Of a DNA stretch of 64,000 nucleotides, positions 7,906 through 12,919 are shown one piece after another (position 1 is the stretch's first letter; each line of letters begins with the position of its first letter). This DNA comes from Tamlana sp038148895 (GTDB lineage: Bacteria > Bacteroidota > Bacteroidia > Flavobacteriales > Flavobacteriaceae). The notes below the pieces were generated by a model that was not told the origin of the DNA, ran no database searches, and saw only the letters and a list, made by a program, of their open reading frames with translations. A program made the translations under genes and the position numbers. The stretch lies in the NCBI GenBank assembly GCA_038148895.1, contig JBBVGQ010000006.1; one strand, given 5' to 3'.

Positions 7906-8370
7906 ACTGTGCTTTTTATCTTTTATTTTTCCGAACACTTTGTATTCAGATGTTATTTTATTTAATTGTTCAATCAATTTTGGAAGAGCTGTCTGGTCAA
8001 AATTCATTTCGCAATTCAGTTCATTTCCAATTCCTGAATAATCCATTAACCAACATCTTGTTTTTAAATGTCCAATTCCGTCTCCTTCCACTCGAATTGT
8101 CACTTGACTTTCAATTCCCTCAAAGGTTGCATTACGGTCAAGATTTTCATAAACAATTTCCAACTCTTTTTTGAATATTTCAAAGTCAGTTGAAATTAAA
8201 TCCGCACTGAAGTTTCCTGAAAATCCTCCACATTTTACAGAAATCAAACAATTCACAGAGTTTTTATCCCAATCCAATTCCGCATCTGGGAAATTCTGTT
8301 TTATTACATCAACTCTTATGAAGTCAATTCCATCTTTAATCTCAAAATATGTCTCTATTGAGTTTGTCAT
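7900..8370 (-). CDS. Cassette 3: WapI-like immunity-family protein
   Basis: A 156-residue soluble alpha/beta protein. The order of its motifs is FSGNFSADL, then EIVYENLDRNATFEG, then RVEGDGIGHLKTRCWL, then NELNCEMNFDQTALPKLIEQL. This resembles the WapI-type immunity protein family, which accompanies contact-dependent wall-associated toxins, but I judge this from pattern only and no toxin gene is next to it. The TAA stop lies inside the attC box at 7899–7905 (AGCTAAC on the coding strand). The ATG at 8370 is 12 nt after the core box. An orphan immunity gene in a cassette would fit acquisition for protection from neighbours. Confidence 0.65.
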   Translation of the reverse strand: MTNSIETYFEIKDGIDFIRVDVIKQNFPDAELDWDKNSVNCLISVKCGGFSGNFSADLISTDFEIFKKELEIVYENLDRNATFEGIESQVTIRVEGDGIGHLKTRCWLMDYSGIGNELNCEMNFDQTALPKLIEQLNKITSEYKVFGKIKDKKHSS

Positions 8371-8381
8371 TTTCGCATTGT

Positions 8382-8515
8382 AGCTAACGGTTGGGTATAT
8401 GAAAAGTTGCGTGTTTGAGTGCGATGATTTTCCGAAGGAAAATCAGATGCAAGCAAACAAAGCAACTCACATTGGTTAAGCACAAAACAGCAATTTTTTA
8501 TATACTGTGTTGTGC
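8382..8515 (-). repeat. attC-like site K (134 bp), composite ends
   Basis: Plus-strand ends are AGCTAAC (8382–8388) and GTTGTGC (8509–8515), the latter extended by one G and matching CGCACAAC at 9009–9016. Tip CCGAAGG is at 8432–8438. The interior is more divergent than in the other sites. Confidence 0.8.
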
Positions 8516-8525
8516 GTAGTTTTTA

Positions 8526-8966
8526 TTATTCCGTTAAAAATATTTCTTTTATTAATTCTATTCGCGTTTTTAATAAATCAGCATTTTCAGCGGTCGGTTC
8601 ATTTGGAACAGGAAAACATTCCTCCAAAGATTGTCCGTTTTTTACATTATCAATCCAATCCTCCATTAGGTCACAGTAAATTTCTAATGCTTCTTTTCCA
8701 GAAGTGACACTTTTGTCCAAATAAACAGTAGGTAAATCGCCAACAATAACCCAAACAAAGTCATCTACGGTTTCATTTATTGGCTCAATTTCAAAAAGAA
8801 AAACTCCAATTATGTCATAAGAACTAAATTCATTGTCGTACCAAGATTTTTTTATTTTCAGGCACCAGTCAAAACTTTTTAGATATTCCTCTGCCTCTTG
8901 TTGTAATTTTAAGACGCAATGGATTTCGTCTATCTCTGTTAGTTCATTTAGTAAATCTTCGTTCAT
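8526..8966 (-). CDS. Cassette 2: small acidic protein of an uncharacterised family
   Basis: A 146-residue acidic cytoplasmic protein with the ordered motifs FDWCLKIKKSW, then GVFLFEIEPIN, then DFVWVIVGDLPTVYLD, then ALEIYCDLMEDWIDNV and a C-terminal helix TAENADLLKTRIELI. I recall this pattern (WVIVGDLP, ALE.Y...M..W) from a widespread small family annotated as a DUF and often found in mobile or polyimmunity contexts. I am not certain of its number, so I give no symbol. The ATG at 8966 is 43 nt inside the cassette boundary. Confidence 0.65.
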   Translation of the reverse strand: MNEDLLNELTEIDEIHCVLKLQQEAEEYLKSFDWCLKIKKSWYDNEFSSYDIIGVFLFEIEPINETVDDFVWVIVGDLPTVYLDKSVTSGKEALEIYCDLMEDWIDNVKNGQSLEECFPVPNEPTAENADLLKTRIELIKEIFLTE

Positions 8967-9009
8967 TTATCGGATAATTTTTTTCTTGAGATTTGTTTTG
9001 TCAAATTAC

Positions 9010-9143
9010 GCACAACGGTTTGGCTATGATTTCGGCGTGGATAAATCCGCAGGATTTGTCCGCAGAGAAATCAGGTTTGTTAAAAGTAAGAAAAGTTCGT
9101 TAGATTAACCGTAAGCCACGCTGAATTATAGCCGGTGTTGGCA
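9010..9143 (-). repeat. attC-like site L (134 bp), composite ends
   Basis: Plus-strand ends are GCACAAC (9010–9016) and GTTGGCA (9137–9143). The right end extends to GTTGGCAGT and pairs with ACTGCCAAC at 9567–9575. Tip CCGCAGG is at 9047–9053. Confidence 0.85.
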
Positions 9144-9169
9144 GTAGGTTTTTTTAATTCAGTTTTTGG

Positions 9170-9553
9170 TCAGTCACTTTTCATCATAATTATTGAACAA
9201 TCGAATTCGCCACCAACTACCTGATAAAAATTTCTTATTTCTTTTGGAAGTCTAAATCCTGAATGGTCATAATTAGTGGTGAATGCAACAAAAATTCCGT
9301 ATTGTGAATCAGACAATTTAATTTTTTCATTCAGATTTTTTATCCGTTCAGAATTGATGTCAGCGGTTAATGGAAATGTAATTACAAAAGAGCCATTATC
9401 TGCTTCGTTAATTTTAAGAGTTAAATCCGATAATTCTTTTTCAATTATAGTCCGCTCGACATTATTTACTTTAAGATATCGAAAAGTAAAGCGTACTTTG
9501 TCAAATTCGCCAAATTCTCTTTTCATCTCAACAATATTGTTTTGTAGTTCCAT
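9170..9553 (-). CDS. Cassette 1: hypothetical protein
   Basis: The first cassette gene after the recombinase. I choose ATG 9553 (MELQNN…, 127 residues) over a TTG at 9574 that lies inside the recombination box. It is a soluble alpha/beta protein with SFVITFPLTADI, then SERIKNLNEKIKL, then YGIFVAFTTNYDHSGFRLP and a C-terminal FDCSIIMMK. No family is recognised. As the first cassette it should be the most strongly transcribed and most recently inserted, if the system works like an integron. Confidence 0.65.
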   Translation of the reverse strand: MELQNNIVEMKREFGEFDKVRFTFRYLKVNNVERTIIEKELSDLTLKINEADNGSFVITFPLTADINSERIKNLNEKIKLSDSQYGIFVAFTTNYDHSGFRLPKEIRNFYQVVGGEFDCSIIMMKSD

Positions 9554-9559
9554 TTTTCT

Positions 9560-9640
9560 CAAACTTACTGCCAACGTGTTATATGTGGAATAAAAGTTCG
9601 CATTATCCCTTATTTATTTCCGGATAATAGGAATTTTTGT
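9560..9640 (-). other. attI-like junction at recombinase 3' end
   Basis: The boundary box of cassette 1 (TGCCAAC, plus strand 9569–9575; GTTGGCA on the coding strand) directly abuts sequence that is not an attC arm. Only 34 bp separate it from the recombinase stop codon at 9610. If the system is an integron, the primary insertion site must be here and may extend into the recombinase 3' end. Its extent is not determinable from one sequence. Confidence 0.55.
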
Positions 9641-10848
9641 TCCTCATTTTGGGTTTCTTTTAATTGGTTTATGGCATGGTCCAACGGACTTTTAATATTT
9701 ACCAAATCTTTTCGGGTTACATGGGTGTAAATCATGGTGGTCTCTGTTTTACTGTGCCCCAAAAGTTCTTGTATGTGCCTAATGCCCACGCCATTTTCCA
9801 ATAAATGTGTGGCGTAGCTGTGGCGCAAGGTATGCGGTGTAACATGGGCTTTTATGCCAGCTGCTTTGCATGATTGTACCAAAAATTTCCTGATGCTACT
9901 TGCCGTATAAGGAGTGCCATTTCTGCCCTCAATAAAGTAAACCTTGGGCGTATAGGTGTTTAAATAGTTGAACAACAGTGGCAAAAAGCTCTCTGCCAAA
10001 GTTACGTAGCGGTCTTTTCGGCCTTTGGCGTTTTTAACCACCAACTGTTTTCGGTTTATTAAAAAGTGCTCTATCCTTAAATTTAAAACCTCGCTAATAC
10101 GTAATCCAGACGAATACAATAAGGCCAAAATAGCCCTGTGTTTTAGGTTCTTTGTGCAACGTAGCAGATTAATAATGTCTTCTTGTGAGATTACATTGGG
10201 CAATATTTTGGATTTTCTGGGGCGCATTAATTCCAAATTCCTTATTTGGGTGTTGGGATAAAAAACAATAAAAAGCTTTACCGCACTTATAAACTGTCGT
10301 TGGGTACTTATGGCATACTTTCGGTCTATAAAAACTTTTTCTATAAACAATTCTACATCTTTATTGCTTAAAGTATTTAATTCCCTGTTATTATAAAAAT
10401 CAATAAAATCGGCCATAAAAAAACTATACGTTTTTACTGTGCTATCGCTGTATCGTTTGCCCTTTAAATATTTGTAAAAATGGTTCAGCAGGTTCTTGTT
10501 TTCCGCACTCAATTGCCTCACTCTTTTTACAGGGAAGGTTTTTGGTTGTTCGGCAGGTTTTTCAAACAGGGGTTTGCTGTTTACATGGGCATGGTTTTTA
10601 AAAACGGAAAATATCAATTTAAGGTTTGAAGGATTGTTTTTTACGTACCAGCTTTTTAAACTTTGGCTCCATGTAGCTCCCGGAATAGCGCGAACCTGTT
10701 TTATAAGAACATCGTTATAATCAAACTGGATAAGGATTTGGTTGGCGTTCTTATGAAATTTTGGCCTTAATACTACTTTGGGAAAATTATTCAAGACAAT
10801 AGGTTTTAAAATCTGAAAATATAAATTTTCGGACAGAAAATAAAACAA
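9610..10848 (-). CDS. XerC/D-like tyrosine recombinase, candidate cassette integrase
   Basis: The 412-residue protein has the full tyrosine-recombinase catalytic set: Arg250 (SSGLRISEVLNLR), Lys275 (KGRKDR), His339 and Arg342 (PHTLRHSYATHLL), His365 (LLGHSKTETT) and Tyr374 (MIYTHV). A SAM-like core-binding domain spans about residues 115–205. Residues about 35–75 form an extra N-terminal domain (IQFDYNDVLIKQVRAIPG, then WSQSLKSWYV) seen in some Bacteroidota recombinases. The tail YTHV…IKSPLD resembles integron integrases, but the Lys275–His339 interval is only 64 residues, too short for the IntI-specific insertion. No ATG exists in the first 140 codons; TTG 10848 is the likely start, 8 nt after the deformylase stop, so the two may be co-transcribed. 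Confidence 0.9.
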   Translation of the reverse strand: MFYFLSENLYFQILKPIVLNNFPKVVLRPKFHKNANQILIQFDYNDVLIKQVRAIPGATWSQSLKSWYVKNNPSNLKLIFSVFKNHAHVNSKPLFEKPAEQPKTFPVKRVRQLSAENKNLLNHFYKYLKGKRYSDSTVKTYSFFMADFIDFYNNRELNTLSNKDVELFIEKVFIDRKYAISTQRQFISAVKLFIVFYPNTQIRNLELMRPRKSKILPNVISQEDIINLLRCTKNLKHRAILALLYSSGLRISEVLNLRIEHFLINRKQLVVKNAKGRKDRYVTLAESFLPLLFNYLNTYTPKVYFIEGRNGTPYTASSIRKFLVQSCKAAGIKAHVTPHTLRHSYATHLLENGVGIRHIQELLGHSKTETTMIYTHVTRKDLVNIKSPLDHAINQLKETQNEEQKFLLSGNK

Positions 10849-10856
10849 TAACCTAT

Positions 10857-11483
10857 TTAATTTTCAACACCCTTAGCTTCTTTTTCCAAATGGTCCAGAT
10901 ATAAAATGCCGTTAAGATGGTCTATTTCATGCTGAAAAATAACTGCCGTAAAACTTTCAACAGTTTCGGTTTTGTGTTCGGCCGCCATGGTATCATATTC
11001 AATCTTTATGGCATATGCCCTTGTTTTTAGCGTATCGCTTCGGTTCGGTATGGATAAACAGCCTTCTCGGCAAACTTGCTTTTTTTCAGAATACTCCAAA
11101 ATTTTTGGATTAAGGTACACCTCAAACGGAAAGTTTTCTTTATCAAAACGTTGTACCCAAATAATGTTTTTCAAAATGCCAACCTGTGGTGCCGCAATGC
11201 CCACGCCCAAGCTCATGCTATCCCTAACCGTGGTATAAAGCCGTTCTACAAACCGATTTAAAACAGGGTCGTTGGGGTTGGGTTTTATATAACTGCTTTT
11301 GGTACGAAGCAAAATCGAATCTTTGGTATTGGTAATTTTATAAACCCGCATAGGTTTCAGGCTGTCTGCCTGCATAATCAATTTTATTTCTTCAGAAGAA
11401 AAGCTGTGTTTCTTGAGGTTTTTGGTGCTTGAACAGTTAACTACAACCAGGCAGGTAAAAATAAAAAGTATGGTCTTTTTCAT
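10857..11483 (-). CDS. Peptide deformylase-like lipoprotein
   Basis: The 208-residue protein has all three deformylase motifs: GVGIAAPQ (93–100), EGCLS with the metal-ligand cysteine (140–144) and HEIDH (185–189). These would bind Fe/Zn and remove formyl groups from N-terminal methionine. Unusually, it begins with a lipoprotein signal (MKKTILFIFTCLVVVNC, Cys17), so the mature enzyme should be on the periplasmic face of a membrane, away from nascent chains. About 70 residues precede the catalytic domain. It is therefore unlikely to be the housekeeping Def, and its substrate may be formylated peptides outside the cytoplasm (inference). It sits 8 bp upstream of the cassette recombinase on the same strand. 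Confidence 0.85.
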   Translation of the reverse strand: MKKTILFIFTCLVVVNCSSTKNLKKHSFSSEEIKLIMQADSLKPMRVYKITNTKDSILLRTKSSYIKPNPNDPVLNRFVERLYTTVRDSMSLGVGIAAPQVGILKNIIWVQRFDKENFPFEVYLNPKILEYSEKKQVCREGCLSIPNRSDTLKTRAYAIKIEYDTMAAEHKTETVESFTAVIFQHEIDHLNGILYLDHLEKEAKGVEN

Positions 11484-11528
11484 AGGAAATTATTGCGGAT
11501 AGGCATGTTTTACATTAGTGGTTTCTGC

Positions 11529-11606
11529 GTCATTGCGAACAAAGTGAAGCAATCTCATGATTACAAGTAAATTTAAACAGATTCCCGCGCAGCGCTCGCA
11601 ATGACG
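11529..11606. repeat. Small palindromic element, probably degenerate MITE/REP
   Basis: Terminal inverted repeats CGTCATTGCGA (11529–11539) and TCGCAATGACG (11596–11606) flank a 56-bp interior with GAAGCAATCT. Elements starting with GTCATTGCGA and GAAGCAATCT are common dispersed palindromes in Bacteroidota genomes. The interior has lost most of its symmetry. It lies between rodA and the deformylase gene. Confidence 0.6.
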
Positions 11607-11641
11607 GTACAACTAAAAATTGAAAGTCAATTATTGACCGA

Positions 11642-12919
11642 CTACCACTCGTTGATTCTGTTAGAATCTAATTTAATAAAAATAAATATTAAAATGGTAA
11701 AGGCCCAAAGCCCCGAACCACCATAACTGAACATGGGCAACGGAATACCAATAGTTGGAATCAAGCCCATAACCATACCAATATTTATAAAAAAATGTAT
11801 GAAAATAATAGAGGCCACCCCATAGCCATAAACCCTACTAAACTGCGATTTTTGTAGTTCTGCCAAATGCAGTATACGCAGTAAAAGCAACACAAAAGTA
11901 ATTACCACCAAGCTACTGCCCAAAAAGCCCCACTCTTCGCCAACCGTACTAAAAATATAATCGGTGTGCTGCTCGGGTACAAACTTACCTGTTGTTCGGG
12001 TGCCTTCCATAAAACCTTTACCCATAAAACCGCCTGAACCTATAGCTTTTTCAGATTCGTTAAGGTTGTAGGCAAAAGTTTGTTTCATCCGTTCCAGTTT
12101 TTCGGGGTCTTTTTCTAAATTCAGCCACAAACTTATGCGGTCTTGCTGGTGCGGTTTCAAAACATTTTGGTAGAAGAATTTTATGCCAAACGAAATGGCT
12201 ACGGCAAACAAAGTGATTAAAATGGATTGGTAAACACGTAGTTTTTTCTTGCTCAAAAAATGATAGGCAATAACACATAAAAGAACGAAAACCGAAGTAA
12301 TAATGGCCCCAAATTTTAAAGCTAAAACCGAAATGATAATGACCGAAATACCAATGGTCAAATAATATTTTGGCAAGCCTTCGCGATACAAAACAAAAAA
12401 GAATGCCCCATAAACAATGGTGCTCCCCGTGTCATTTTGCAACAGTACCAATAGAGCAGGAATAATGATGATGATAAATAGCCGAATTTGGTCCTTTACT
12501 GAGTTAATGTTGGTATTTAAGTCACTGATGTATTTGGCAACAGCCAATGCGGTAGCAGTTTTTGCAAATTCGCTGGGCTGGATGGTAAAACTGCCAATGG
12601 CATACCACGATGTTGCACCGTTTACATTCTTCCCAAAAAGGAATAGCCCAACCAATGAAAGCATGGAAATGATGTAAATAATACTTGAAAAGCGTTCGTA
12701 AAACTTTGCATCGATGGCCAAAAGGAGAATAATCAACCCAAAGGTCAAGAAAATGAAAATAAGCTGTTTGCCAAAAGGTTGTGAAAAATCGAAATAATTG
12801 ACACTGGTTCCAGTGTGCGATGCCGATAAAATATTTAGCCAGCCAAAGCCGACTAATAACAAAAAAAGAATAATGGTAATCCAATCGAATCTATAATGCC
12901 TGTTGGTTTCTCTAACCAT
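11642..12919 (-). CDS. rodA: Rod-shape peptidoglycan polymerase RodA
   Basis: A 425-residue SEDS-family glycosyltransferase with about ten membrane helices. It polymerises lipid II during cell elongation, paired with PBP2. Family marks include FTIQPSEFAK (about residues 108–117), a large extracytoplasmic region with AIGSGGFMGKG and QHTDYIFSTVGEEWGF, and the final helices GIPLPMFSYGGSGL. The start codon overlaps the mrdA stop in TAATG (12917–12921), so the two proteins are translationally coupled. Confidence 0.95.
   Translation of the reverse strand: MVRETNRHYRFDWITIILFLLLVGFGWLNILSASHTGTSVNYFDFSQPFGKQLIFIFLTFGLIILLLAIDAKFYERFSSIIYIISMLSLVGLFLFGKNVNGATSWYAIGSFTIQPSEFAKTATALAVAKYISDLNTNINSVKDQIRLFIIIIIPALLVLLQNDTGSTIVYGAFFFVLYREGLPKYYLTIGISVIIISVLALKFGAIITSVFVLLCVIAYHFLSKKKLRVYQSILITLFAVAISFGIKFFYQNVLKPHQQDRISLWLNLEKDPEKLERMKQTFAYNLNESEKAIGSGGFMGKGFMEGTRTTGKFVPEQHTDYIFSTVGEEWGFLGSSLVVITFVLLLLRILHLAELQKSQFSRVYGYGVASIIFIHFFINIGMVMGLIPTIGIPLPMFSYGGSGLWAFTILIFIFIKLDSNRINEW

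Larger units (their letters stand above)
1..10848 (-). mobile_element. Integron-like cassette array with tyrosine recombinase
   Basis: Twelve gene cassettes, all read on the minus strand, follow a tyrosine recombinase gene (9610–10848) and are separated by attC-like sites of 128–134 bp. Cassettes are numbered here from the recombinase: cassette 1 holds the gene at 9170–9553 and cassette 12 the gene at 82–606. The 7-bp box at the 5' end of each cassette is the reverse complement of the box at its own 3' end, while neighbouring cassettes use different boxes. This is the signature of integron exchange at G/TT. Recombinase and cassettes point the same way, as in reverse-integrase integrons. The array continues beyond base 1. 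That it is a working integron is inference; the layout is directly visible. Confidence 0.85.

Noticed and set aside
8507..8707. Plus-strand frame antisense to cassette 2
   Set aside because: It is the complement of a conserved-looking coding sequence and starts inside the site box.
1..9575. Palindromic spacers as ordinary REP elements or terminators
   Set aside because: They lack T-tracts, have a constant length of 128–134 bp and their end boxes pair across each gene unit, which REP or terminator elements would not.
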